Below, piece after piece: positions 8,804-15,342 of a DNA stretch of 20,004 bases. The position numbers and the translations under genes are program-made. The stretch comes from Pseudomonadota bacterium. GTDB lineage: Bacteria; Pseudomonadota; Alphaproteobacteria; Rhizobiales; Rhizobiaceae. The stretch spans positions 1 to 20,004 of the forward strand of contig JAEWOP010000207.1 of NCBI GenBank assembly GCA_023399635.1, read 5' to 3'. The stretch's first letter is position 1. Each line of letters opens with the position of its first letter. The notes below the pieces were generated by a model, which was given only the letters and a program-made list of their open reading frames with translations, was not told the DNA's origin and made no database searches.

Positions 8804-8840
8804 CGCCAGCGTCCCACCCTGTATGTCGTGTTCTACATGC

Positions 8841-8866
8841 TAAAACGGCCCGATCGAGCGGGCCGT
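8841..8866 (-). terminator. Stem-loop with T run after acpP
   Basis: ACGGCCCG (8845-8852) pairs with CGGGCCGT (8859-8866) over a 6-base loop. On the minus strand the second arm is followed by TTTTAGC, so this is a credible intrinsic terminator 41 bases after the acpP stop. Its likely job is to make acpP much more abundant than fabF while allowing some read-through. Confidence 0.7.
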
Positions 8867-8906
8867 CGTGTAGGTTGCCATACGGCACCCTGATAGCGAG
8901 GATCGA

Positions 8907-9143
8907 TTAGGCCTGAGCCTTTTCGATGAACTTGATGGCATCGCCGACGGTCAGAATGGAGTCGGCTGCATCGTCCGGGATTTCAACGCCGAATTCTTCT
9001 TCGAAAGCCATGACCAGTTCGACCGTGTCGAGCGAGTCCGCACCGAGGTCGTCGATGAAGCTTGCGCCTTCGACAACTTTGTCGGCGTCAACGCCGAGGT
9101 GATCAATAACAATTTTCTTAACGCGTTCTGCGATATCGCTCAT
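8907..9143 (-). CDS. acpP: Acyl carrier protein
   Basis: AcpP carries acyl intermediates on a 4'-phosphopantetheine arm during fatty-acid synthesis. The 78-residue acidic protein has the attachment site GADSLDTVELVMAFEEEF, with serine 37 as the modified residue, and the usual four-helix pattern with PDDAADSILTVGDAIKFIE in the last part. The start has GAGGAAA six to seven bases upstream. It is flanked by fabG (271 bases before) and fabF (103 bases after). The long upstream gap and a terminator-like hairpin behind it suggest its own promoter and a short abundant transcript. The sequence is the constitutive AcpP type, not a specialised ACP such as NodF or AcpXL. Confidence 0.98.
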   Translation of the reverse strand: MSDIAERVKKIVIDHLGVDADKVVEGASFIDDLGADSLDTVELVMAFEEEFGVEIPDDAADSILTVGDAIKFIEKAQA

Positions 9144-9213
9144 GTCGGTTTCCTCGACCTTTAATCATCTCGAATGCCTCAATGGCATCCGCACCCTGTT
9201 GAAACCTGCGCGG

Positions 9214-9249
9214 GCCGACAATGTCGGCTACGCTGGCAAACCCGTTCAA
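9214..9249 (-). promoter_or_regulatory. Candidate acpP promoter overlapped by a 15-base palindrome
   Basis: On the minus strand TTGAAC (9249-9244) could act as a -35 element, with GACATT or CGACAT 17-18 bases on (about 9226-9220) as a weak -10. The perfect palindrome GCCGACAATGTCGGC (9214-9228) lies on that -10. It could be an operator or, if transcribed, a 5' leader hairpin. The promoter call rests on weak matches. Confidence 0.3.
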
Positions 9250-9290
9250 CCCTCGGCAGGTTCCGATCACCGCCACAAAAGCGCAATGAT

Positions 9291-9321
9291 CCCCTGCATT
9301 TCGGGGCGACTGTCCACAGTC
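9291..9321. repeat. Two short inverted repeats in the fabG-acpP gap
   Basis: ACTGT/ACAGT around CC (9310-9321) is a 12-base inverted repeat. CCCC/GGGG arms flanking TGCATTTC lie just to its left, within about 9291-9308. They are too short to be assigned a function, but they add to the density of dyad symmetry in this 271-base gap (9144-9414), where I see no gene. Confidence 0.35.
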
Positions 9322-9366
9322 ATGGCCCGCTTAACATGCTTTCCATGTCAGGCAAAGCCAGAATTT

Positions 9367-9410
9367 GTTCCCTGCCAAAGCACCCACAGGCGAGTGCATC
9401 GATAGGGAAC
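9367..9410 (-). terminator. Structured 3' end after fabG
   Basis: Immediately after the fabG stop, GTTCCCT and AGGGAAC arms (9404-9410 and 9367-9373) form a 7-bp outer stem. Within it GCACTC and GGGTGC (9392-9397 and 9380-9385) form a second 6-bp stem, including one G-T pair, with a 6-base loop. On the minus strand the structure is followed by AAATTCTGG, with no T run. It may act as a Rho-assisted terminator or as a 3' end protecting the fabD-fabG message. Confidence 0.45.
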
Positions 9411-9414
9411 CTCG

Positions 9415-10152
9415 TCAGATCATCGCCATACCGCCATTGACGTGCAGCGTCTGCCCCGTGACGTAGCCAGCTTCGTTGGAAGCGAGGTAAAGAACCGACG
9501 CGGCGATGTCGGCACCGGCTCCCATCCGCTTCATCGGAATGGCGCCAAGGATCGCTTCCTTCTGCTTCTCGTTCAGCTTGCCGGTCATGGCGCTCTCGAT
9601 GAAGCCCGGGGCCACGCAATTGACGGTAACGTTGCGGGTGGCAATTTCCTGCGCCAGCGATTTGGAGAAGCCGATCATGCCGGCCTTGGAGGCGCAGTAG
9701 TTCGCCTGGCCGGGATTGCCGGTCACCGCGACAACGGAGGTGATGTTGATGATGCGGCCGAAGCGCCGGCGCATCATGGGATGCGTCAGTTCGCGCGTGA
9801 GCCGGAACACGGAAGTCAGGTTGACCTCCAGAACCTTATCCCAATCCTCGTCGCTCATGCGCACGAAGAGCCCGTCTTTTGTGATCCCGGCGTTGTTGAC
9901 GAGGATGTCTACCCCCTCCAGTTCCGCTTCGGCCTTTTCGCCAAGTGCCTTGACTTCATCACGGTCAGAGAGATTTGCCGGAAAGAGCTTGACCCGGTCA
10001 CCAAGTTCCGCCGCCAGGGCCTCAAGTTTTTCAACGCGGGTGCCGTGGAGGCCCACGATTGCGCCCTGCTTGTGAAGCGCGCGGGCAATCTCTTCACCCA
10101 GACCGCCCGTTGCGCCAGTCACCAATGCCTTGCGGCCTGTCAGATCAAACAT
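9415..10152 (-). CDS. fabG: 3-oxoacyl-[acyl-carrier-protein] reductase
   Basis: FabG reduces 3-oxoacyl-ACP with NADPH, the first reduction of each fatty-acid elongation cycle. The 245-residue short-chain dehydrogenase has the nucleotide-binding TGATGGLG (12-19), NNAG (86-89), and the catalytic tetrad N111, S139, Y152 and K156 (in ITSV and YCASK), then PGFIESAMT and the C-terminal YVTGQTLHVNGGMAMI. I chose the ATG at 10152 because GAGGA (10164-10160) sits seven bases before it. The ATG two codons upstream (10158) nearly touches that site, and a longer frame would overlap fabD. It follows fabD by 22 bases and is certainly in its operon. Confidence 0.97.
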   Translation of the reverse strand: MFDLTGRKALVTGATGGLGEEIARALHKQGAIVGLHGTRVEKLEALAAELGDRVKLFPANLSDRDEVKALGEKAEAELEGVDILVNNAGITKDGLFVRMSDEDWDKVLEVNLTSVFRLTRELTHPMMRRRFGRIINITSVVAVTGNPGQANYCASKAGMIGFSKSLAQEIATRNVTVNCVAPGFIESAMTGKLNEKQKEAILGAIPMKRMGAGADIAASVLYLASNEAGYVTGQTLHVNGGMAMI

Positions 10153-10159
10153 GGTCATG

Positions 10160-10164
10160 TCCTC
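10160..10164 (-). promoter_or_regulatory. Ribosome-binding site deciding the fabG start
   Basis: GAGGA on the minus strand lies seven bases before the ATG at 10152 but only one base before the ATG at 10158. This favours the shorter 245-residue product. Confidence 0.6.
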
Positions 10165-10174
10165 TTGAGGTTGG

Positions 10175-11119
10175 TCAGCCGAGAATTGCGGACAATGCCG
10201 CTTCGATATCGGCCGGCGTATTGACGGCGGTTCCCGAGACAGTCTTGTCAATGCGGCGCGCGAGTCCGGTCAGCACCTTCCCGGCACCGATCTCGTAAAG
10301 CTCGGTCACGCCGTTGGCCGCGAACCATTCAACGGTTTCACGCCAACGAACCTGACCGGTCACCTGGGCAACCAGCAGGTCTGCGATTTCGTTCGCGTCT
10401 GTCACGGGGGCGGCACGCACATTGGCAATGACCGGAACAACAGGATCAAGCTTCTTGACCTGCGCCAGCGCGTGACGCATGGCATCTGCCGCCGGAGACA
10501 TCAGGGCGCTGTGGAATGGCGCAGAAACCGGCAGCATGATTGCGCGTTTGGCGCCTTTTGCGGTTGCGGTCGCAGCCGCGTTCTCGACCGCTGCTTTAGC
10601 GCCGGAAATGACAAGCTGCCCGCCGCCATTGTCATTGGCGATCTGGCACGCGCCTGCGCTGCGAGCTTCTTCGCAGATGGTCGCGACATCACCGTGTTCG
10701 AGCCCGATGATCGCCGCCATGGCGCCCTCACCCACCGGGACCGCAGACTGCATGGCATCACCGCGAATGCGCAGAAGGCGTGCCGTATCAGCGAGCGAAA
10801 ACATGCCTGCGGCGCAAAGGGCAGAGTATTCACCAAGCGAGTGGCCGGCGACATGGGAGACCTTGTCGGCAAGCTTCAAGCCGTGCGCTTCCATCACACG
10901 GATGGCCGCGATCGAAACCGCCATCAGTGCAGGCTGCGCATTCGCCGTCAGCGTCAGTTGCTCTTCAGGGCCGTTCCAGATGATGTCGGAGAGCTTCTGG
11001 CCCAGCGCCTCGTCGACCTCCTGGAAAACTGCGCGTGCTTCGGGATAGGCATCAGCCAGGTCCTTGCCCATACCGACAGTTTGGCTTCCCTGCCCCGGAA
11101 ACGTGAAAGCAATGCTCAT
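10175..11119 (-). CDS. fabD: Malonyl-CoA:ACP transacylase
   Basis: FabD moves malonyl groups from CoA to ACP, feeding fatty-acid synthesis. The 314-residue protein starts with MSIAFTFPGQGSQTVGMG, which carries the family's GQGSQ loop. It has the nucleophilic serine in VAGHSLGEYSA (S94), the carboxylate-binding arginine near R119 (RIRGDAMQ), and the partner histidine H203 in SAPFHSALM. The ATG at 11119 gives the standard N-terminus and is preceded by an AAGGA site; a longer open frame upstream is spurious. It is the first gene of the fab cluster, with a candidate promoter in the 98-base gap before it. Confidence 0.96.
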   Translation of the reverse strand: MSIAFTFPGQGSQTVGMGKDLADAYPEARAVFQEVDEALGQKLSDIIWNGPEEQLTLTANAQPALMAVSIAAIRVMEAHGLKLADKVSHVAGHSLGEYSALCAAGMFSLADTARLLRIRGDAMQSAVPVGEGAMAAIIGLEHGDVATICEEARSAGACQIANDNGGGQLVISGAKAAVENAAATATAKGAKRAIMLPVSAPFHSALMSPAADAMRHALAQVKKLDPVVPVIANVRAAPVTDANEIADLLVAQVTGQVRWRETVEWFAANGVTELYEIGAGKVLTGLARRIDKTVSGTAVNTPADIEAALSAILG

Positions 11120-11153
11120 GGGATTTACGTCCTTCCCTATGTTTTTGCATTCC

Positions 11154-11182
11154 CCATTCACGTTCCCGGTTGACGAGTCAAG
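11154..11182 (-). promoter_or_regulatory. Candidate fabD promoter with inverted repeat
   Basis: On the minus strand CTTGAC (11182-11177) is a perfect match to the rhizobial -35 consensus. A poor -10 (GAATGG, 11159-11154) lies 17 bases downstream. The -35 is part of the inverted repeat TTGAC-GA-GTCAA (11170-11181), which could bind a dimeric regulator. The -35 is convincing, the -10 is not. Confidence 0.4.
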
Positions 11183-11217
11183 GTGCGGCGGCTTGCGGAA
11201 GGCAGTGGTTGACGACG

Positions 11218-12504
11218 TCACGCTCCAGTCAAGAGCCCTGCCACCTCGCTGATGCAGAGCACGATGAATAGGAGCGCAGCGACACCAAGGAGACCATTCG
11301 AGACCCACCCACTGCGCCACTCTTTCGGCACCCGCGAGGAGTTCAACAGCCAGATCAGCGTGATCGCAAGGAAGGGCATGAAGAAAGCACCGAGGGCACC
11401 GTAGATCACCACCAGAGCAAACGGTCGGCCGAAGGCCAACAGCACCATTGGCGGGATGGTCATCCAGAAGAGATAGAAGCGGAAGGCGGGACTATTCTCG
11501 AGTTCTCCGCGGCTCCCCGTCCCTCCGCGGACGTTGCGGATGAAGTCTGCAAAGAGCAACGAGACACCATGCCAAACGCCAAGGATCGACGACACAGCGG
11601 TGGCAAAGAAGCCAATCAGGAAGATCGTTGAAACAACCGGCCCGAACCGCTCGCGCAGCACCGCGTCGAGATCCAGCAGGCCGCGGTCGCCGCTCGAAAG
11701 GGCTATCTGTGCGGTGTAGAGAAGCTCCGCACCGATCACCAACATCGCGATCACAAAGATGCCGGTGACAACATAGGCCACCCGATTATCAAGCCGCATG
11801 ATGCCCATCCAGGCCGGCGTGCGCCAACCCTTGGCATTCACCCAATACCCATAGGAGGCCATGGTGATCGTCCCGCCGACACCGCCAATCAGGCCCAGCG
11901 TGTAGATGGCGGAACCCTCAGGTATGCTTGGCACCAGCCCGGTCACCGCCTCGCCCAGGTTGGGCATGATCAGGATGGCGATTCCGACAACGATCACAAA
12001 CATGAGTCCGATCAAGGCCTTCATCACCGTTTCAAAGATTTCATATTGGTTGAACGCCACGAAGGTCGCGCAGACGAGGCCGGAGATCATGGCCCATGCC
12101 CAGAGCGGCAGAATGGGGAATAATGCCGCAAGTGGAAGCGCGGTGGCACTCATCGCGGTAGCACCGTACACGAAACCCCAGATCATGATGTAGATGCCGA
12201 AATACCAGCTGGTCCAGCGTCCAAGCGAACGCCAGCCTTCCAACATGGTCGATCCGGTGGCGAGGTGATAGCGCGCCGAGCCCTCTGCAAGCGCGATCTT
12301 GACGATGCAGCCTATGACGGCTGCCCACAGCAGAGCATAGCCAAAACGGGATCCGGCAATCAGGGTCGCAACGAGATCGCCGGCGCCGACGCCTGTCGCG
12401 GCTGCCACGATGCCTGGACCGATCAGCTTCCAGCGTCCGCGAGTGGGTGGCTCAGCCGCATCGGCCACTGCAGGATCGCTCGATCGGGCAGAGGGTTGGC
12501 TCAT
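11218..12504 (-). CDS. Nramp-related transporter with divergent metal-site motifs
   Basis: A 428-residue integral membrane protein with about 11 hydrophobic helices, of the Nramp (MntH/SLC11) superfamily. TM1 reads GPGIVAAATGVGAGDL and is followed by GSRFGYALLWA and AEGSARYHLATG, which parallel the Nramp segments after TM1. Canonical Nramps use DPGN in TM1 and MPH in TM6 to bind Mn2+ or Fe2+. Here the aligned positions read GAGD (40-43) and MAS (215-217), so the first Asp and the His are gone, an Asp stands where Asn is usual, and the TM6 Met remains. The substrate is therefore uncertain; manganese or iron should not be assumed. The start at 12504 has AGGAG about ten bases upstream. It is divergent from a Tas-like reductase gene and probably a single-gene unit, downstream of nothing in the fab operon. 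Confidence 0.85.
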   Translation of the reverse strand: MSQPSARSSDPAVADAAEPPTRGRWKLIGPGIVAAATGVGAGDLVATLIAGSRFGYALLWAAVIGCIVKIALAEGSARYHLATGSTMLEGWRSLGRWTSWYFGIYIMIWGFVYGATAMSATALPLAALFPILPLWAWAMISGLVCATFVAFNQYEIFETVMKALIGLMFVIVVGIAILIMPNLGEAVTGLVPSIPEGSAIYTLGLIGGVGGTITMASYGYWVNAKGWRTPAWMGIMRLDNRVAYVVTGIFVIAMLVIGAELLYTAQIALSSGDRGLLDLDAVLRERFGPVVSTIFLIGFFATAVSSILGVWHGVSLLFADFIRNVRGGTGSRGELENSPAFRFYLFWMTIPPMVLLAFGRPFALVVIYGALGAFFMPFLAITLIWLLNSSRVPKEWRSGWVSNGLLGVAALLFIVLCISEVAGLLTGA

Positions 12505-12623
12505 CGTAGGACACTCCTGATCATGCACAATCGCCGCGCACAGCCACGGCTTCGCCACAATGCGGTTCCTCACCGAAAAGTTGCTTCTGTGTTCCTTCCT
12601 GCCACAGGCGCGGACTTTGCGCG

Positions 12624-12651
12624 CTTGCGCTCCAGCGAATCTTGCCTAGAT
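12624..12651 (+). promoter_or_regulatory. Candidate promoter for the tas-like gene
   Basis: CTTGCG (12624-12629) and CTAGAT (12646-12651), 16 bases apart, resemble the rhizobial CTTGAC / CTATAT promoter pattern. They lie in the 179-base gap between divergent genes, 33 bases before the reductase start. I see no other clear signal in this gap. Confidence 0.4.
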
Positions 12652-12683
12652 TTCCCTCCACCTTCCATCACAGGACCGACTTC

Positions 12684-13727
12684 ATGAAATTCAACAACTT
12701 GGGACGCACGGGCATCTCCGTGTCGGAGATCTGCCTTGGGACGATGACCTGGGGCTCGCAGAACAGCGAGGCAGAGGCGCATCAACAGATGGATCATGCG
12801 GTGGAATGCGGCGTGAACTTCTTCGATACCGCCGAACTCTATCCCACAACCCCTGTTAGCGCAGAAACTTTCGGACGAACCGAGGAATTTATCGGCAGTT
12901 GGTTGAAGAAAACCGGCAAGCGCGGGGATATCGTGCTTGCGACCAAGATCGCCGGCAGCGGGCGACCGCACATCCGCGACGGACGGCCTATTGATTGCTC
13001 TACCCTTCGCGAGGCGGTCGATGCCAGCCTGAAGCGGCTTCAGACGGACTACATAGACCTTTACCAAATCCATTGGCCCAATCGCGGACACTACCATTTC
13101 CGCAACTCTTGGGACTTCGATGCCTCCAGCCAAGACAGCGCTGAAGCCATCAACAGCATTGACGAGAAGCTTGATACGCTCGCAGACCTGGTGAAGGAAG
13201 GAAAACTTCGCGCGATCGGCCTCTCCAACGAGACCGCCTGGGGCACGATGCAGTACCTCAAGGCCGCAGAGACCAATGGTCTGCCGCGGGTCGCCTCGAT
13301 CCAGAACGAGTACAACCTTCTTTACCGGACCTTCGATCTCGATCTTGCCGAGGTCGCCCATCACGAGGACGTTGGACTGCTTGCCTACTCGCCGCTCGCC
13401 GCCGGCATTCTGAGCGGCAAGTACCTGGATGGCGCGCGCCCCGAGGGGTCGCGGGCGACCATCAACAGCGATCTTGGGGGCCGTTTGCAGCCGCTGCAGG
13501 AGCCGGCGGTAAAAGCCTACGCGGAACTTGCCCGCAACCATGAGCTAGACCTTGCGCAGATGGCGATCGCCTTCTGCCTGACGCGGCCCTTCATGACCGC
13601 GGCGATCATCGGCGCGACGAGCATGGAACAGCTTTGGTCCGTGATTGGCGCAAAGGATATCAAGCTGAGCGAGGACGTGATGAAGGGAATTGCCGAGATC
13701 TACCGGCAATACCCAATGCCGATCTGA
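12684..13727 (+). CDS. tas: NADP(H)-dependent aldo-keto reductase, Tas-like
   Basis: A 347-residue aldo-keto reductase very similar in pattern to E. coli Tas. Shared segments are LGTMTWGSQNSEAEAH (18-33), DTAELYP (48-54), SLKRLQTDYIDLYQIHWP (115-132), IGLSNETAWG and AIIGATSMEQL. The catalytic tetrad of the superfamily can be placed at D48, Y53, K88 and H130. Such enzymes reduce aldehydes or ketones with NADPH in the cytoplasm; the natural substrate of Tas is not established. The ATG at 12684 has AGGA about nine bases upstream and gives the family's usual N-terminus (MKFNNLGRTG). It is divergent from the Nramp-like gene. No partner gene is obvious, and a GC-rich stem-loop follows it. Confidence 0.9.
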   Translation: MKFNNLGRTGISVSEICLGTMTWGSQNSEAEAHQQMDHAVECGVNFFDTAELYPTTPVSAETFGRTEEFIGSWLKKTGKRGDIVLATKIAGSGRPHIRDGRPIDCSTLREAVDASLKRLQTDYIDLYQIHWPNRGHYHFRNSWDFDASSQDSAEAINSIDEKLDTLADLVKEGKLRAIGLSNETAWGTMQYLKAAETNGLPRVASIQNEYNLLYRTFDLDLAEVAHHEDVGLLAYSPLAAGILSGKYLDGARPEGSRATINSDLGGRLQPLQEPAVKAYAELARNHELDLAQMAIAFCLTRPFMTAAIIGATSMEQLWSVIGAKDIKLSEDVMKGIAEIYRQYPMPI

Positions 13728-13728
13728 C

Positions 13729-13767
13729 AGAGCGGCCGGCGCGGTTCACGGAGGCCGCGTCGGCTCT
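13729..13767 (+). terminator. GC-rich stem-loop after the tas-like gene
   Basis: CCGGCGCGG (13736-13744) pairs with CCGCGTCGG (13755-13763), with one G-T pair, around a 10-base loop. AGAG (13729-13732) and CTCT (13764-13767) extend it beyond a 3-base bulge. It starts two bases after the stop codon. There is no T tract, so it may need Rho or act only as a message end. Confidence 0.4.
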
Positions 13768-14001
13768 TCAGAAACGGGCGGCCAGCCGCGTCAGCCATGC
13801 CAGCGACAGATCCACGAGAGCGGTCTCGACGCGCTTGTCGATGCCGGTCATCACCGCAAGACCGACGATGACGAGAAGAAGGCCGCAGGACGTTACACAC
13901 ATTCCCGAAATCCGAACGTACCCGAAACACATGCGCATTGCGCACCAGTCGACGCATCTGAGAGGGCACGGGTCGTCCGCTTGCCCGCTGTCGGGAGCCA
14001 A
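13768..14001 (-). pseudogene. Possible remnant of a CcdA-type membrane protein C-terminus
   Basis: A 77-codon open frame whose last 38 residues (from about 13884 down to 13768) form one transmembrane helix, GLLLVIVGLAVMTG, followed by IDKRVETALVDLSLAWLTRL and ending AARF. From memory this closely resembles the C-terminal end of rhizobial cytochrome c biogenesis / thiol-disulfide CcdA (DsbD-like) proteins, which end in a helix, then T-G-D-K-R and W-L-T-x-L-T-T-R-F. Codon use in this part is clean and GC3-rich. The first 39 codons are Cys- and Arg-rich and do not look like protein, and no larger CcdA sequence is visible upstream. I read it as a decayed 3' fragment; a small intact gene is the alternative. 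The surrounding 13728-14094 stretch holds nothing else I can support. Confidence 0.4.
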
Positions 14002-14094
14002 CGAAAAAGTGAAGCCGGGTGAACTGTAAACTGGTGCACAGCCTCTCCACTTGGGCTCCGGTCAATCCCGATGGTCATGCGGTACGAGGGTTCA

Positions 14095-15027
14095 ATGGAT
14101 TATCTACTGGTTCTGAGTGGCCTTGTAGGGCTCTACTTCGGAGCGGAGTGGCTTTTGCGCGGAGCAGTGGCTCTGGCGTCGCGGCTGGCTATCCCCACGT
14201 TGATCGTTTCGTTGGTCATCGTCGGTTTCGGCACCTCGATGCCTGAACTCCTCGTTTCCGTTCGGGCCGCTCTTGCCGGTTCGTCCGATATCGCGCTTGG
14301 CAATGTCGTCGGTTCGAACACGGCCAATATCCTCTTGATCATCGGGGTCTGTGCGCTGATCTTTCCGATCACCCAGTGGGACAAGAGCGTCAACCGCGAT
14401 TCCATTGTCATGCTCGTCGCAACGGTGCTGCTTGTCGCGTTGGTCCAGTTCAGCATTATTGGCCGGCTCGCGGGCCTCCTCATGGTCGCGATGCTGGCAG
14501 CCTATCTTTACTACACCTACCGCCAGGGAAAGAAGGCGGCGGAAGCCTGGGAGGATGACCTGGTGCCGCAAAAGAAGCTGCGGCCTGCAATCATGTCCCT
14601 CTTCATCCTCGGCGGGCTGGCGACACTTTTCATCGGCGCCGAACTGCTCGTGCGCGGCGCCACCAGCCTTGCCCGCGGCTTTGGCGTCTCCGAGGCGGTC
14701 ATCGGGCTGACGGTCGTCGCGATCGGGACGTCGCTGCCGGAACTGGCAACCGGCATCATGTCCGCAGCAAGACGGCATTCGGATATCATGATCGGCAACA
14801 TTGTTGGCTCGAACATCTTCAACATCCTTTTTATCCTCGGCCTGACCTCGATACTGCAGCCGGTCCATGTTGATCCGCGCTTCGGCTTTTTTGACGTCCC
14901 TGTGCTTCTGGCATTTACGATCGGCTTTGCTTTGCTGCTGTTCAGCAAGCTTGGCGTTAACCGTCTCACGGCCGGCTCCATGTTGGCGGCGTATGGCACC
15001 TACACGGTCTTCCTGGTTCAGGTTTGA
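14095..15027 (+). CDS. Calcium/sodium antiporter, CaCA family (YrbG type)
   Basis: A 310-residue inner-membrane cation exchanger with the duplicated alpha repeats of the Ca2+:cation antiporter superfamily. Repeat 1 has VGFGTSMPELLVS (43-55) and GNVVGSNTANILLI (69-82). Repeat 2 has AIGTSLPELATG (209-220) and GNIVGSNIFNILFI (234-247). The paired acidic E51 and E216 and the two GSN motifs line the ion path in this family. About ten transmembrane helices flank a charged central loop (KKAAEAWEDD). Length and motifs match YrbG-type proteins; Ca2+/Na+ exchange is the usual assignment but H+ or other partners are possible. I prefer the ATG at 14095 because GAGGG stands four to five bases before it. 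ATGs at 14071 and 14077 would add eight or six residues and have no clear site. Confidence 0.93.
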   Translation: MDYLLVLSGLVGLYFGAEWLLRGAVALASRLAIPTLIVSLVIVGFGTSMPELLVSVRAALAGSSDIALGNVVGSNTANILLIIGVCALIFPITQWDKSVNRDSIVMLVATVLLVALVQFSIIGRLAGLLMVAMLAAYLYYTYRQGKKAAEAWEDDLVPQKKLRPAIMSLFILGGLATLFIGAELLVRGATSLARGFGVSEAVIGLTVVAIGTSLPELATGIMSAARRHSDIMIGNIVGSNIFNILFILGLTSILQPVHVDPRFGFFDVPVLLAFTIGFALLLFSKLGVNRLTAGSMLAAYGTYTVFLVQV

Positions 15028-15088
15028 GGTCCAGAGCGTTATTGGACACGCGGGCATTTGGCACGATACCATTTCTCAGTCGCGAACC

Positions 15089-15117
15089 CTTGTGTTTGAG
15101 CGAAAAGCGGGTATAAA
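15089..15117 (+). promoter_or_regulatory. Probable promoter of the rpsF operon
   Basis: CTTGTG (15089-15094) and TATAAA (15112-15117) are exactly 17 bases apart, a good match to a housekeeping sigma promoter of rhizobia. Transcription would start near 15124 and give a leader of about 220 bases before rpsF. It is the best promoter in the window. Confidence 0.6.
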
Positions 15118-15168
15118 CGCGCCGTTCACAACACCCGGTCCTCTGGCTGGTGGCTGAACGGAGGGCTG

Positions 15169-15185
15169 GCAGGCTGCAAGCCTGC
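15169..15185 (+). promoter_or_regulatory. Perfect hairpin in the rpsF leader
   Basis: GCAGGCT (15169-15175) and AGCCTGC (15179-15185) form a 7-bp stem with a 3-base loop, inside the predicted leader. No T tract follows, so it is more likely a folding or stability element than a terminator. Confidence 0.45.
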
Positions 15186-15263
15186 AGCAGGAACCATAAG
15201 TGTTTCCGGCCTCCCGTGTCTCCGCTCTCGACCGTCTCGAACACAACGCTTTTCTTGCATCGG

Positions 15264-15311
15264 CACCGCCGGACAGGAGCAGTCGTTGAGGCTTAGCGCC
15301 GGATCCGGGTG
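15264..15311 (+). promoter_or_regulatory. Bulged hairpin before rpsF, candidate S6:S18 autoregulatory site
   Basis: CAC (15264-15266) pairs with GTG (15309-15311) and CCGG (15269-15272) with CCGG (15305-15308), leaving a two-base CG bulge on the 5' side. The structure ends 31 bases before the rpsF start. Many bacteria control the rpsF-rpsR message by binding of the S6:S18 complex to a leader hairpin with a bulged CCG-type motif. The resemblance here is by eye only. Between 15028 and 15342 I see no gene. Confidence 0.35.
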
Positions 15312-15342
15312 ACGATAAACGCAAGAAAAGGCAAAGCTTTAC

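Noticed and set aside
9442..10224. A 260-codon plus-strand frame opposite fabG
   Set aside because: Antisense shadow; the fabG product has a complete catalytic tetrad.
11120..11320. An N-terminal extension of fabD of 67 residues
   Set aside because: The extension does not resemble FabD; the start at 11119 gives the standard N-terminus and has a ribosome-binding site.
12570..13541. A 323-codon open frame antisense to the tas-like gene
   Set aside because: The plus-strand product has full family motifs; the antisense product has none and no ribosome-binding site.
15029..15047. GTCCA/TGGAC repeat after the antiporter stop as a terminator
   Set aside because: Only 5-bp arms, a 9-base loop and no T tract; too weak to call.
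14104..15072. A 322-codon open frame antisense to the antiporter gene
   Set aside because: Rich in Asp, Arg, Gln and His without any fold-like pattern; it is the complement of a clear membrane protein in GC-rich DNA.
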